Assembly: GCA_964425195.1 (NCBI GenBank)
Contig: CAYRLG010000004.1
Coordinates: 123,537 to 187,536 of the forward strand
Reading direction: 5' to 3'
Origin: Desulfamplus sp964425195
Lineage (GTDB): Bacteria > Desulfobacterota > Desulfobacteria > Desulfobacterales > Desulfobacteraceae
Length of the DNA stretch: 64,000 nucleotides
A model generated the notes under the pieces. That model saw only the letters and a list, made by a program, of their open reading frames with translations. It made no database searches and was not told the origin of the DNA. Shown one piece after another: positions 18,819-29,800 of the stretch. Within the stretch, counting starts at the first letter, position 1. Every line of letters starts with the position of its first letter. A program made the translations under genes and the position numbers.

Positions 18819-19038
18819 AAATAACACCTTGTATGGATCGATAAATTAGAGTTTGATATTAGATAATAATTTTTTTTCATACTTTTTTTATTTTTTATTG
18901 TTTTCCACTTTTCCTTCTGCTATATGTAATAAATTATACTCCATAATAGTATTATCGCTATATTCTAAATGTTCCAAATAGAGTATATGATATTACTTTT
19001 TCAGAGTATAAAATACTGTTTAGGGGGAGTAATTATTA

Positions 19039-20832
19039 ATGAATAACATTGCTGAAACTAACGAGAACAACAAAATGAACACTGAAGAAATTGAGACTGC
19101 CGAAAAAGTTAAAACAGACCACAAATCTGAACTTGTACTCACAGGTGAAGAGACAATGGACGAGTTGATGGGTATTTATGAGGAGAGCTTTAAACGCTTT
19201 GAAGAGGGACAAGTTGTAACCGGAACCATTATATCTGTGGATAGGGATCACGTACTTGTTGATGTGGGCTATAAATCTGAAGGGCAGATCGCAATTCATG
19301 AATTCAGAGATGAACAGGGCAATGTAAATGTCAATCTTGGAGACAAGGTTGAGGTAATGGTTGAGGTATGGGACGAAGAAGAGGAGACGGTTATCCTCTC
19401 TAAAGAGAAAGCTGCAAAGGTAAAAGTCTGGGATTCTATTAAAGATATTTACGAATCAGACGGCACAATTGAGGGAGTAATTACAAGCAGGGTTAAGGGT
19501 GGATTTTCAGTTGATATTGGACTTCCGGCCTTTTTGCCAGGTTCTCAGGCAGATTTACGTCCTATCCGTAATATGGATGAGATGGTAGGGCAGACTTACA
19601 CATTTAAGATTCTTAAGTACAACAGAAAGAGAAGCAACATTGTTCTGTCTCGACGCATTATACTTGAAAATCAGCGTGAACAGGCAAGAACTGAAACTCT
19701 TGACTCCATTGAAAATGATAAAGTGATGATGGGAGTTGTTAAAAATATCACTGAATATGGAGTCTTTGTGGATCTCGGTGGAGTCGATGGATTGCTTCAT
19801 ATTACAGATATCTCATGGGGTAGGGTTAAACATCCTTCTGAACTTTTCTCTGTTGGTGATAAAATTAAGGTTAAAATACTCTCCTTTGACTTTGAAAAAG
19901 AACGGGTATCACTTGGCATGAAACAGCTCAGCCCAGACCCATGGACAACTGCCCAGACTAAATATCCTGTAGGCTCAAAAGTGAAAGGTAAAGTTGTAAG
20001 CCTTACCGATTACGGTGCTTTTGTAGAGCTTGAAGAGGGCGTTGAAGGTCTTATACATGTGTCTGAAATGTCATGGACAAGAAAAGTACGTCATCCATCC
20101 AAAATGGTATCTGTTGGTGAAGAGGTTGAGGCTGTTGTACTTGATCTTAAGCCAGATAATCGCAGAATATCTCTTGGTATTAAACAGACTATGGAGAATC
20201 CATGGGAAGTTATTAGTGAAAAGTACCCTGTTGGCACAGTTATTGAGGGTAAAATTAAGAATATAACCGATTTTGGTCTATTTATTGGAATTGATGATGA
20301 TATCGATGGGCTTGTGCATATCTCTGATATCTCATGGACAAAACGGATTAAACACCCGTCAGAAGTTTATAAGAAAAATGATATAATTCAAGCTGTTGTA
20401 CTTGATATAGATAAAGCCAGTGAACGTTTTTCACTTGGCATCAAGCAGACTCAACCAGATCCTTGGGTAACAGTGGGAACCAGGTACAAAGTGGGTACTG
20501 AAATTTCAGGCGTAATAACTAATGTTACGGATTTTGGTGTTTTTGTGGAGCTTGAAGAGGGTATTGAGGGTTTGATCCATGTTTCTGAAATCAGCAAAGA
20601 GAAGATCAAAACTCCTGTAGATCAGTTCAAGACCGGAGATACTATAACTGCCAGAGTTATGAATATAAACAGTGAGGAGAGACGTATAGGACTCTCTATT
20701 AAACGTCTTGAGGTAGAAGAAGAGCAAGAGAGTGTTCAAGATTTTGTGAAAAATGCAAAGCCCGCAACCTCATCTTTTGGAGAATTGCTCAGAGACAACC
20801 TTGAGGAAGCTGCTAAGGCAGAAGAAAAGTAG
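19039..20832 (+). CDS. rpsA: 30S ribosomal protein S1
   Basis: The 597-residue protein contains six S1 RNA-binding repeats. The N-terminal two are divergent (ribosome-binding) and the other four show near-identical segments such as YGVFVDLGG.DGLLHI, YGAFVELEEGVEGLIHVSEMSWT and FGVFVELEEGIEGLIHVSEIS. A GGGGGAG Shine-Dalgarno lies about 10 nt before the ATG. The protein docks mRNA on the 30S subunit. It follows cmk by 220 nt, which leaves room for its own promoter. The C-terminus ends in an acidic tail. Confidence 0.97.
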   Translation: MNNIAETNENNKMNTEEIETAEKVKTDHKSELVLTGEETMDELMGIYEESFKRFEEGQVVTGTIISVDRDHVLVDVGYKSEGQIAIHEFRDEQGNVNVNLGDKVEVMVEVWDEEEETVILSKEKAAKVKVWDSIKDIYESDGTIEGVITSRVKGGFSVDIGLPAFLPGSQADLRPIRNMDEMVGQTYTFKILKYNRKRSNIVLSRRIILENQREQARTETLDSIENDKVMMGVVKNITEYGVFVDLGGVDGLLHITDISWGRVKHPSELFSVGDKIKVKILSFDFEKERVSLGMKQLSPDPWTTAQTKYPVGSKVKGKVVSLTDYGAFVELEEGVEGLIHVSEMSWTRKVRHPSKMVSVGEEVEAVVLDLKPDNRRISLGIKQTMENPWEVISEKYPVGTVIEGKIKNITDFGLFIGIDDDIDGLVHISDISWTKRIKHPSEVYKKNDIIQAVVLDIDKASERFSLGIKQTQPDPWVTVGTRYKVGTEISGVITNVTDFGVFVELEEGIEGLIHVSEISKEKIKTPVDQFKTGDTITARVMNINSEERRIGLSIKRLEVEEEQESVQDFVKNAKPATSSFGELLRDNLEEAAKAEEK

Positions 20833-20838
20833 TAATAT

Positions 20839-20940
20839 TTGTAGGTTTTAAATTTCGCATTAAAACTTACTACAATTTATGATTCAAATAAAAAAACATA
20901 AAGTCGGATAGAGATTTATATCTCTATCCGACTTTATGTT
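20839..20940 (+). terminator. Two hairpins after rpsA, one with a perfect 20-bp stem
   Basis: A first weak hairpin pairs TTGTAG/CTACAA and GTTTTAA/TTAAAAC (20839-20875) just after the stop. The second pairs 20895-20914 with 20921-20940 perfectly (arm AACATAAAGTCGGATAGAGA) around a 6-nt loop. There is no long T-run afterwards, but the stability makes a terminator or mRNA 3'-end structure likely, and it separates rpsA from the Crp/Fnr gene. Confidence 0.65.
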
Positions 20941-21073
20941 ATATAGTTACTCTTATTGAATGATGGCTACTGCGATTAGTAATCTACTATCTATGTTGTA
21001 GGTAAATTAGGTAGAGATTTTTTGATGATAATATATGTTTTAAGAAGAGTATGTAATAGATTTTGAGAATAGT

Positions 21074-21790
21074 ATGGACTCAATAGTGAGGTTAATAAAA
21101 TCAACTCCCCTTTTTGACGGGCTGGAAATTGCCCATCTTAATGCTATTACTTCAATTGTGCAAAAGAGAGGCTGTAAAAAAGGGGAAATTATTTTTAATG
21201 AGGGAGAGCCGTGTAATGGCTTTTATGTTGTTGAACATGGAACTGTAAAGGTGTTCAAAAGCTCTTTTGGTGGAAAGGAGCAAATTTTACATATATATGG
21301 AGTTGGAAAGCCGTTTGGTGAGGTACCTGTATTTACTGGTAAAAATTTTCCAGCATCTGCTATGGCGTTAACAAATGTTGATCTTCTTTTTTTTCCAAGA
21401 AAGGCTTTTATCTCATTAATTACAGAGAACCCATCTCTTGCTTTAAACATGCTTGCTGTCCTATCAATGAGGTTACATCAGTTTACTCTTATGGTAGAAA
21501 ACCTTGCTCTTAAGGAAGTTCCAGCCCGTCTTGCATCATATCTAATAATTCTTATAAAAGAACAGGAAGAGATAAAGCATGGTAGTCAGGATAAAAACAC
21601 CACAGCTTTAAATAGTATAGTTGTCACTTTACCTGTGTCAAAAAATCAACTTGCCGGTCTTCTTGGTACTACTCCTGAAACTATATCCAGAGTTTTTGCG
21701 AAATTTGTAAATGATCAGATTATAGCGATTGAGCGTAATATAATTACAGTTATAGATGTTGAGCAGCTTGCTGAGGCTGCTCAACAGTGA
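21074..21790 (+). CDS. Crp/Fnr family transcriptional regulator
   Basis: This 238-residue protein has a cNMP-binding-like beta-barrel (GEIIFNEGEPCNGFYVVEHGTVKVFK ... GEVPVFTGKNFPASAMA), a long dimerisation helix and a winged HTH with VSKNQLAGLLGTTPETISRVFAKF (about residues 186-210). It lacks the Fnr N-terminal Cys cluster; the only N-terminal cysteines are C34 and C46. So it is not a classical oxygen-sensing Fnr and may sense heme/NO, redox or a nucleotide. It is monocistronic with an AT-rich upstream region. The regulon is unknown. Confidence 0.88.
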   Translation: MDSIVRLIKSTPLFDGLEIAHLNAITSIVQKRGCKKGEIIFNEGEPCNGFYVVEHGTVKVFKSSFGGKEQILHIYGVGKPFGEVPVFTGKNFPASAMALTNVDLLFFPRKAFISLITENPSLALNMLAVLSMRLHQFTLMVENLALKEVPARLASYLIILIKEQEEIKHGSQDKNTTALNSIVVTLPVSKNQLAGLLGTTPETISRVFAKFVNDQIIAIERNIITVIDVEQLAEAAQQ

Positions 21791-21794
21791 CTAC

Positions 21795-22967
21795 TTACTC
21801 TTTATAATTTATAACTAAAAACTCCTCAGGAAAGAGCGATATTATAGACTCTTCTGAAGCCTGACATACTCCTCGTTCTGTGATAAATCCTGTTATAAAT
21901 TTTGCAGGTGTAACATCAAATGCGTGGTTTGCAGCAGGACTATTTTCTGGTGGTACCAAAATCGATGTTAAGTTTCCATGCAGATCAAGCCCTTGCACAT
22001 ATCTTATCTCGTCAGGATTTCGTTCTTCAATTGGAATATCCTTTATCCCATCTTTCAAATTCCAGTCAAATGTACTTGATGGAAGTGCAACATAAAATGG
22101 AACACCATTGTCGTATGCAGCAAGAGCTTTAAGATATGTCCCGATTTTATTGGCAACATCTCCAGTTCTTGTAGTTCTATCTGTCCCTACAATAACAATA
22201 TCAACCATACCATGCTGCATTAAGTGCCCTCCTGCATTATCTGTTATGACAGTATGCGGTATTCCATGTTTACCAAGTTCCCATGCTGTAAGTCTGGCAC
22301 CTTGATTGAGAGGACGAGTTTCATCAACCCAGACATGAATATCAATACCTTTGTCAAAAGCTGTATAAATAGGAGCAGTTGCAGTTCCATACTCAACAGT
22401 TGCAAGCCAGCCCGCATTGCAGTGAGTAAGAATATTTACTCTTTGCCCACTCTTTTCACTATTGCTGTTTTGCAAACTCTTTTTCTTGCTTATCTCTTCG
22501 ATTAATGAAAATCCATATTGACCAATAAGTCGGCAGTTTTCTGCCTCCTGTTCTACAATATTACAAGCCTCTTCAAGAGCAGTTTTTAGACTCTCATCAT
22601 ATCTTTCACATTTTAGAACAACATTTAAAACCCTATCAACACCCCATGCAAGATTAACAGCAGTTGGTCTGGCACTCTTAATCCTTTGAGACTCTTTTTT
22701 AATATAATTTATGGTGCTATCAGATAGCTGCTCATAAGGTGAGTTATTATACGATTTCAGTGCATTGTAGATTCCAAATGCGCCGGTTGCTCCTATCAAT
22801 GGTGCTCCACGAACAAGCATCTCTTTTATTGCATCAATAATATCATCTACTGTTTTTAATTCTGCCACAATAAATTTATGTGGCAGCATCCTTTGATCAA
22901 TAATCTTTACAGTTTGCGATTGGGTATCAAACCAGATTGGTCGTATCTGTTTTCCATCAACTTGCAT
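21795..22967 (-). CDS. mtnA: S-methyl-5-thioribose-1-phosphate isomerase
   Basis: The 390-residue protein has the eIF2B-like fold motifs of MtnA: RGAPLIGATGAFG, SARPTAVNLAWGVDR, ILTHCNAGWLATVEYGTATAPI (with the catalytic Cys), WVDETRPLNQGARLTAWEL and IVGTDRTTRTGDVANKIGTY (with the catalytic Asp). It converts methylthioribose-1-phosphate to methylthioribulose-1-phosphate in methionine salvage; related enzymes act on 5-deoxyribose-1-phosphate. No other salvage gene is in the window. It lies 47 nt after the FAD oxidoreductase gene and may share its transcript. Confidence 0.93.
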   Translation of the reverse strand: MQVDGKQIRPIWFDTQSQTVKIIDQRMLPHKFIVAELKTVDDIIDAIKEMLVRGAPLIGATGAFGIYNALKSYNNSPYEQLSDSTINYIKKESQRIKSARPTAVNLAWGVDRVLNVVLKCERYDESLKTALEEACNIVEQEAENCRLIGQYGFSLIEEISKKKSLQNSNSEKSGQRVNILTHCNAGWLATVEYGTATAPIYTAFDKGIDIHVWVDETRPLNQGARLTAWELGKHGIPHTVITDNAGGHLMQHGMVDIVIVGTDRTTRTGDVANKIGTYLKALAAYDNGVPFYVALPSSTFDWNLKDGIKDIPIEERNPDEIRYVQGLDLHGNLTSILVPPENSPAANHAFDVTPAKFITGFITERGVCQASEESIISLFPEEFLVINYKE

Positions 22968-23014
22968 AACTTTTTCCTTACTTGACCTTTACAGAACCAA
23001 TTAGGTTATAAAGT

Positions 23015-24190
23015 TTAAACAATACCATCTTCAAAAATAGGTTTGTTGAATAGTACTCTTTCTGGGCTAAAAATAGATAGATCAAGTTGATGCTCTCTAT
23101 TTGTGATCAACTCTGTAATATAGCGTCCAACTGCAGGTCCCTGCTGTAATCCATGACCTGAAAATCCGTTAGCAAGATAAAATCCTCTTATTTCAGGCCA
23201 CTCTCCTAATATTGCATTGGCATCAAGGGTGTTCATAGCGTAAAGTCCTGCCCACCCTTTTACAAGTTTAAGGGATTCAAATACAGGAGCAAATTCATAT
23301 AGCTCTTCCCATAACATCTCAAATCTCTCCTGCTCCCATGAAAAATCAAAACCAACAGGGTCTTCTGGTAAAGATTTGCCAAGCAAAAGAAGACCGCCTG
23401 TTTCAGTTCTAAAGTAGAACCCAGATGGCAAAATTGTTAAAGGCAGAGGGTATGATGGTTTAAATTCTGGCTCTACTGCAAAAACCTGACGTTTTGTAGG
23501 ATCAACAGGAAGTTTTACCCCCGCTGTTGCAGCAACTTTAGCAGCCCATGCTCCAGCACAATTTACCACCTTAGATGAATTAAAAGTGTTACCAGATGCA
23601 GTTTTAACACCTTTAATAACCCCTTTTTCTGTAATTAGCTCAACTACCTCATCTTCTATAACCTCAGCACCAAGAGATTTTGCTTTTGCCTTGTATCCCA
23701 TCAACACAGAGTAGGCGTCAAAATGCCCATCTTCAGGTCCAAATGTTCCAGCTACAATACCATCTAAATTTGAATATATTGGATAGCGTTCACGTATCTG
23801 TTCAGGAGACCACCACTCAACAGCACATCCAAGTTCTTTTTGCATATTAAAGGCTCTGCGTGCAGCTGGTTCTGCTTTTTCATTATACAAAAAGAGATTC
23901 CCCTCTCTTCGATAAAATATGGCTGGCTTTACTCCATCCACAGCCATCTCCTCCTCAAAATTTTCAAGAATTTTGAAAGCGTACTGAGATATCTGTACAT
24001 TCTCTTTTAAACTGAACTGAATTCTTGCATTAACCATAGACAGTGGTGTAGATGCTTTTTCATAACTCAAATCTTTTTCAATCACTATCACCTTCATACT
24101 TGGTTCTGCTTTCATTAAATTATATGCAGTGGAAGCTCCCATTATGCCTCCGCCAATAATTATTACATCGTAATTTGTGCTGCTGTTCAT
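23015..24190 (-). CDS. FAD-dependent oxidoreductase (DAO family)
   Basis: This 391-residue flavoprotein begins with YDVIIIGGGIMGASTAYNL and carries VNCAGAWAAKVA and a C-terminal GWAGLYAMNTLDANAILG ... NGFSGHGLQQGPAVGRYI. These regions match the FOXRED1/sarcosine-oxidase-beta branch of the DAO family. It probably oxidises an N-methyl or secondary amino acid and could feed the ETFs encoded at 3438-7347, though it lies apart from them. The start ATG is preceded by AAGGAG. Substrate is unknown; its neighbour is mtnA. Confidence 0.82.
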   Translation of the reverse strand: MNSSTNYDVIIIGGGIMGASTAYNLMKAEPSMKVIVIEKDLSYEKASTPLSMVNARIQFSLKENVQISQYAFKILENFEEEMAVDGVKPAIFYRREGNLFLYNEKAEPAARRAFNMQKELGCAVEWWSPEQIRERYPIYSNLDGIVAGTFGPEDGHFDAYSVLMGYKAKAKSLGAEVIEDEVVELITEKGVIKGVKTASGNTFNSSKVVNCAGAWAAKVAATAGVKLPVDPTKRQVFAVEPEFKPSYPLPLTILPSGFYFRTETGGLLLLGKSLPEDPVGFDFSWEQERFEMLWEELYEFAPVFESLKLVKGWAGLYAMNTLDANAILGEWPEIRGFYLANGFSGHGLQQGPAVGRYITELITNREHQLDLSIFSPERVLFNKPIFEDGIV

Positions 24191-24418
24191 AAATTCTCCT
24201 TAAATATAATTAGTTCAGTTATGTAGATTTGATTTAAAATCTGATTGAATTTTATAGTTAAAATCCAATATCAGCCATCAGATTGCCTGTCAAGTTTATA
24301 TCTGGTATATTGGTTTAAAAATTCCAATAGGCTGAAATAGATATTTAAATGCTCAACCTATTAGTCAGATTCAAGTAATAAATAAATAAAATCAATAACA
24401 AAAAGCGATGGAGCTGAT

Positions 24419-25267
24419 ATGCTTGAAATAGGAAATTATAATAATCTTGTAGTGCAAAGAGAGGTCTCATTTGGTTTTTATCTTAATCCCAAAGAGGAAG
24501 AGGTACTGCTACCTTCAAAATATGTTCCCCCAGATGGACTTAAACCCGGAGATATCATAAGAGTGTTTGTCTATACAGATTCCGAGGATAGACCAATAGC
24601 CACCACTTTAAAACCAACAGCGGTTGTCGGAGATTTTGCCCTTCTTGAGGTTAAAGACACTTCATCTTTTGGAGCATTTTTAGAGTGGGGACTTGAAAAA
24701 GATCTGCTAATTCCTAAAAGTGAGATGATAACACCCTTTAAAAAAGGGGAGCAGCATGTAGTTAAGGTATGTTTGGATAAGGAGAGTAACAGAGTATATG
24801 CCACAGCAAAGATTGAAGAGAATTGCAGCAAATATATGGCAAGCATTACTCAAGGTATGGCGGCTGACCTTCTTATTTATGGTATAACAAATTTAGGATA
24901 CAAGGCGGTTATTAACAATAGCCACTATGGAGTACTATATAAAAACGAAACGTTTGAGCCTTTTATCATCGGAGATAGGACAAAAGGCTATATTCATAAA
25001 ATACGAGGTGATGGTAAAATTGATTTAAGAGTTAAAAAAAGTGGCTATAGCTCTGTTTTAGAGTCAAGGGTAAAAATTCTTGAGACTCTAAAACAGGAGA
25101 GAGGATTTATTGCCTGTAACGATAAAAGCTCTCCAGATACCATTATGAAAATTTTTGGTATGAGCAAAAAAGAGTTTAAAAGATCAATTGGCAATCTTTA
25201 TAAAGAGAGAACGATTAATATTACTGACAAAGGTATTCACTTAATTGATGGTACATTAACTACTTGA
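24419..25267 (+). CDS. cvfB: CvfB-like S1 RNA-binding protein
   Basis: The 282-residue protein matches the CvfB/YitL layout. The start is GNYNNLVVQREVSFGFYL, followed by S1-like beta-barrels (VGDFALLEVKDTSSFGAFLEWGLEKDLLIP; YKAVINNSHYGVLYKNETF) and a C-terminal winged helix (SPDTIMKIFGMSKKEFKRSIGNLYKERTI). CvfB proteins bind RNA and affect virulence or regulatory RNAs in Firmicutes; the function in this lineage is unknown. ATG at 24419 follows AGCTGAT, a weak ribosome site. Monocistronic. Confidence 0.88.
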   Translation: MLEIGNYNNLVVQREVSFGFYLNPKEEEVLLPSKYVPPDGLKPGDIIRVFVYTDSEDRPIATTLKPTAVVGDFALLEVKDTSSFGAFLEWGLEKDLLIPKSEMITPFKKGEQHVVKVCLDKESNRVYATAKIEENCSKYMASITQGMAADLLIYGITNLGYKAVINNSHYGVLYKNETFEPFIIGDRTKGYIHKIRGDGKIDLRVKKSGYSSVLESRVKILETLKQERGFIACNDKSSPDTIMKIFGMSKKEFKRSIGNLYKERTINITDKGIHLIDGTLTT

Positions 25268-25285
25268 GAACTTTTTGTATCTAAA

Positions 25286-25313
25286 GTATAGAGCCACGGA
25301 GATCTGTCTCTAC
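25286..25313. repeat. GTAGAGAC palindrome family, degenerate copy A
   Basis: A 28-nt degenerate relative of the element at 34907-34940: GTATAGAG at one end and CTCTAC at the other, the same length and the same relative spacing. It lies between cvfB and cbiX, which converge, and may help end both transcripts. Confidence 0.45.
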
Positions 25314-25368
25314 AGTTTAGGTAAAACTCAATTTATGATATTGAACAGTATAAAGAGAGTATTATTTG

Positions 25369-25803
25369 CTATCTGTTTTGTAAGGCTGTCTCTTCAAGAA
25401 TTAATCTTTCAAGTCTCTTAAATTGTCCTAAATGGGGTGTTGTGGTAAAGGTGATATTAGGGTATTTTTTCCGAACTTCCACAATTAGCTCTGGGATATC
25501 CTCTAAAACATGGCTGCCTGCTGAGATAAAATAGGGAAGCACTACAACCTCTTTTATCTCACTATTTTGCTCAATTAATGTTGTAAAAGAGTCTTGATTT
25601 GTTGTAGATTCACGTGCCTTTTGGATAAGAGCATCCATTGCCTGATAAAAGTTTGGTCCACAAAACTGCATAAATGCCGCTTTTACAAAATCAAACTGAC
25701 CGTTTTGTTTGGCGTAAGTTTCTATTTGAGTAGCCATTGTTTCAATTTCAAGGATAGACTCTTTTTTTTTGCTACCATGAGCTAATAAGATCATTGCTCT
25801 CAT
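25369..25803 (-). CDS. cbiX: Sirohydrochlorin cobaltochelatase, CbiX-small type
   Basis: This 144-residue single-domain chelatase begins MRAMILLAHGSKKK, with the metal-site His9, and has a second metal-binding region at YFISAGSHVLEDIP (His98). Small CbiX proteins act as homodimers and insert cobalt (or, in SirB-like members, iron) into sirohydrochlorin at the start of anaerobic cobalamin or siroheme synthesis. cbiD (33408) and cobA-hemD (42674) on the same window are consistent with an anaerobic tetrapyrrole pathway. Metal specificity cannot be read here. Confidence 0.88.
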   Translation of the reverse strand: MRAMILLAHGSKKKESILEIETMATQIETYAKQNGQFDFVKAAFMQFCGPNFYQAMDALIQKARESTTNQDSFTTLIEQNSEIKEVVVLPYFISAGSHVLEDIPELIVEVRKKYPNITFTTTPHLGQFKRLERLILEETALQNR

Positions 25804-25854
25804 ATTGTTTTCCTATTTTATGTTGGTTTGTTCTAATGTAGATAGAGTACTCTA

Positions 25855-26796
25855 TCAATCACCAAATATAGTTGCCACTACTCTGTTTCTACCATTCTGT
25901 TTTGCCATGTAAAGATTTTTATCTGCCTGCTCTAAGATAGCACCAGCAGATGGAGTAGATAAGAGAGGTTTGTCTGGATAAAAGGTTACAATTCCAATGC
26001 TGATAGATACAGATTCAGATACCTTAGAGTAGAGATGTGGAATATTTAACGCTAAAACTGCATTACGTCCCCGTTCAGCAACCTGTAGCGCAGAATATGA
26101 GTCTGTTTCAGGTAAAATTATAACAAACTCCTCTCCCCCATATCTTGCTACCATATCTGCAGGACGTTTAAGTGAATATGCCAAACTAGTTGCAATGCTT
26201 TGGAGAGTGCGATCTCCCATTGCATGTCCATAGTGATCATTATACTGTTTAAAAAAATCTACATCTACCATCCCTACTGACAGCGGTGTGCCATTACGGC
26301 AGGCTCTTGAAAACTCTTTTTGGAAAACATCATCAAATCTACGGCGATTTGGAATCTCGGTTAAAGGGTCTAAATATGCAAGTTTATCAAGAAGTTTATG
26401 TTGGTGTACAAATTTTAAGTGGTTTTGTATTCTCATCTTTACAATAGGAGGAGAAAATGGCTTGGTAATATAGTCAACTGCTCCGAGTTTGAGACCATGC
26501 TCTTCATCTTCTACTGAATTTAGTGCAGTGATAAATATTACGGGTACATTCTTAGTAATCTCATTCTCCTTAAGCTGTTTAATAACCTCATACCCTCCCA
26601 TTTCAGGCATCACAACATCGAGAAGAATAAGGTCTGGTGGTGGGGATTGAAATGAAAATTTCAACGCCTGCTCTCCACTTCTTGCAAGCACCAAAGAGTA
26701 GTCATCTTTAAGTAGATCGATCAAGATTTTGATATTTATCTTCTCATCGTCAACAATCAGAATACGCTCTTTATATTTATTTGGAGCTGTGGTCAT
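25855..26796 (-). CDS. Response regulator diguanylate cyclase (REC-GGDEF)
   Basis: The 313-residue protein has an N-terminal receiver domain with acidic pocket LIVDDE, phospho-acceptor D60 (LILLDVVMPE) and K112 (TKPF). A GGDEF domain has an active GGEEF signature at about 220-224. An intact inhibitory RxxD site (RPAD, 211-214) lies five residues before it. It should make c-di-GMP when phosphorylated and be product-inhibited. It lies 60 nt after a hybrid kinase with an HPt domain, so the HPt is the likely phosphodonor. It is the last gene of the hydrogenase operon. Confidence 0.93.
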   Translation of the reverse strand: MTTAPNKYKERILIVDDEKINIKILIDLLKDDYSLVLARSGEQALKFSFQSPPPDLILLDVVMPEMGGYEVIKQLKENEITKNVPVIFITALNSVEDEEHGLKLGAVDYITKPFSPPIVKMRIQNHLKFVHQHKLLDKLAYLDPLTEIPNRRRFDDVFQKEFSRACRNGTPLSVGMVDVDFFKQYNDHYGHAMGDRTLQSIATSLAYSLKRPADMVARYGGEEFVIILPETDSYSALQVAERGRNAVLALNIPHLYSKVSESVSISIGIVTFYPDKPLLSTPSAGAILEQADKNLYMAKQNGRNRVVATIFGD

Positions 26797-26855
26797 ATTT
26801 TAGTACTATATTCATATCTCTAAGATTTATATATGTCGATATCTCTTCTGTTTTT

Positions 26856-29800
26856 TTACTCTTTAAGAGAGTTCTGTTTTGTTTTATCTAAATTGAGCTT
26901 TTCCATAATATTTAGCACTATATCGCCAGCAGCCTCATACTCAATATCATCAATTAGTTCCATAATTTTTATCAACTCCCCACTGTATCCGTATTCAGTA
27001 AGTATTCTCCCAATATCTGTAATCATATCTGATACAGTAGCATCTCCTTTGCGAAGTAGTAATATAAATCTGTTGAGCATCTCAAACGAAATAGTTCTAT
27101 CAATTTTTAGATTTCTCTCATTAAGGCTATTTGTTCTTATATTTTTATCAGATGGCTTAAAATCAGATTGGGATTGCAAGGATTGGTATAGTAAAGTTTC
27201 AGAGTTAGAAGGTAGAGTGACTTTGGAAATAGCTTCAAGAACTTTTTCAATACTTTGTGCGAGTGTTTCAACAATATTAGCAGTTTCAGCAATTAATATC
27301 TCTTTATTGTGTCTGATAAACTCTTCTACTTTAAGTGCGCTTTGGAAAAGATTATCTGCACCCATGTATCCCGCAACTCCTTTAAGAGTATGTGCTCTCA
27401 TAAGAAGCTCTTTAGCATCGCCAGCCCTAAAGAGATCTCTTATCTTTTTTGACTCATCTGCATAACTTCTCTTAAAATCATTTAATACCTTTATAAACAT
27501 TACTGGTTTATTATTGAGTCGCTTAATTGCAGCTTTATGGTTAATACCTTCAATATATAGAAATGAGGGTATTAAATTAGAATCATTTTCAGATACCTTT
27601 TCAAATTGAAGCCCATTTGAATCAGAGGTTGAATCAAAAGAGAAATTATGCTTTTTTGTAGAATAAGAGTTTGACTCCACAGACGTAGATTCGCTTCTAT
27701 CTTTGATAAATTTGCGCATTACATCATAAAGCTCAATTGGATCAACAGGCTTATTAATATGCCCATTCATTCCAGCATTTAGGCTCTTTTCACGGTCTCC
27801 TGCCATTGCATGGGCTGTCATGGCTATAATAGGAATATCTGTCATAAATTTTTCGCTTCTGATTTTACGCGCGGCTTCCAGTCCATCCATAACAGGCATC
27901 TGAATATCCATAAGCACAAGATCAAATTGCTCTTTGTCAACCATATCAACAGCTTCGAGTCCATTGGAGGCAATTTTTACAACCACTCCAGCATCACAAA
28001 GAAACTCGGTTGCAACCTCTTGATTGATTGGGTTATCCTCTACTAAAAGAATATGTTTACCATTAAGACCTTTTGCTGCTTTTACAGAATTGCTATTGTC
28101 ATTGTTTCTATTTTTTCTCCATATTGGTGTGTGTTCAATATGGAGCATCTCAAGCAAGGTATTGTACATAACAGAGGCATAAACAGGTTTTAGTAAAAAA
28201 CCTTCAAGACCTGCCTGTTCTGCCTCAACTCTTGCCTCCTCTCTGCCATTTGCTGTAACCATCAGCATAGCTGGTGTCTTTGCAAGCTCTGCGTTTGCCC
28301 TTATTCGCCTTGCAGTCTCAATGCCATCAATACCCGGCATAATCCAGTCAAGCAGCACGATATCATAAGGTCTTCCATTTTTTACTGCCTGTTCAAGACG
28401 CTCAATAGCATCATTGCCATCGCAGGCAGTATCTACACCTATTTTAAAGGATTGAAGCATGGATTGAAGCACATTGCGGGCAGTCTCATTATCATCAACA
28501 ACCAGTGCACGAACATTATTAAATGAATCTTTAAATCCAGATGAGCGGATAGTTGCATCTTCTGAAAGTTTAAATCTTACCGTAAATATAAAGTTTGATC
28601 CTAAGTTTGGAGTGCTTTGAACCCATATTTCCCCCCCCATCATCTCAGTTAGCTGTTTACAGATGGAGAGTCCAAGACCAGTACCTCCATATTTGCGAGT
28701 GATACTATCATCTGCTTGGATAAAGGCTTCAAAAAGGGAATCCACCTGTTCAGGGTAGAGTCCAATCCCACTATCTTTAACAGAAAACTTTAAAGTTACA
28801 TAATCACTATCGTCACTATACTCTTTATCTGCATTATCAACACCTACAGATATAACAATCTCCCCATGTTCTGTGAATTTTACAGCATTGCTTGCTAAAT
28901 TCATAAGTATCTGACCAAGACGGAATGGGTCTCCTACAAGATTAAATGGAACATCGTTATCAATCTCAAATAGAAACTCTAAACCCTTATCTTCTGCATT
29001 TATTCCAATTGAGTTAACAAGGTGGCTTAATACATCTTCAAGATTAAATGGTATAGATTCAAGCTCTAACTTACCAGCATCAATTTTGGAAAAATCAAGA
29101 ATATCGTTTATCAAATTTAAAAGGTTGTTTGCAGAGCCTAAAATTTTGTCAAGATAGTTAGATTGTTTAATAGATAACTCTGTTTTTTTAAGCAGATGAG
29201 CCATACCAAGAACACCATTCATTGGTGTTCTTATTTCGTGGCTCATACGTGCTAAAAAGTCACCTTTTGAGGCATTCGCTGCCTCTGCATGTTTTATTGC
29301 CTCAATAAGCTCTTGCTCCATAAGTTTATGGCTACTCATATCCATAGCTGTAAACAGATAGCCTCTAAGGCTACCTCTTGAATTGTAAAATGGGGTAATA
29401 GAGAGATTTATTGGAAGAGTAGAACCATCTTTCTTTATATATGTCCAGTCACTACTTTGTGATATTTTTTGTTTTATATATTGATCAAAAACTTTAATAG
29501 GATCAAAGATTGGATCAAAATATGGGGTTTTGTTGTTTCTATTGACAGAAGCTGGGGAGTGGTTGTCATTAAAGTTAAACGAGCTGTTAGCATAACTTAC
29601 AAGTTTTTTACCATGAGATTCTATCTCCTCTTTTAGATGTAATGATGCAATATTTTGTCTTCCAACCATCTCTTCTGAACTGTAACCCAAAAGTGTCGTT
29701 GCACCGGGACTAAACAAAGTTATTGTTCCATCAAGCTCGGTTGCAATGATTGATAACTGGGTTGCTGCATCAAGTACAGCTTTACGCTCTTCATTGGCTC

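Noticed and set aside
24191..24418. A tRNA or small RNA gene between the FAD oxidoreductase and cvfB
   Set aside because: There is no T-loop (GGTTCRANYCC) or cloverleaf pattern.
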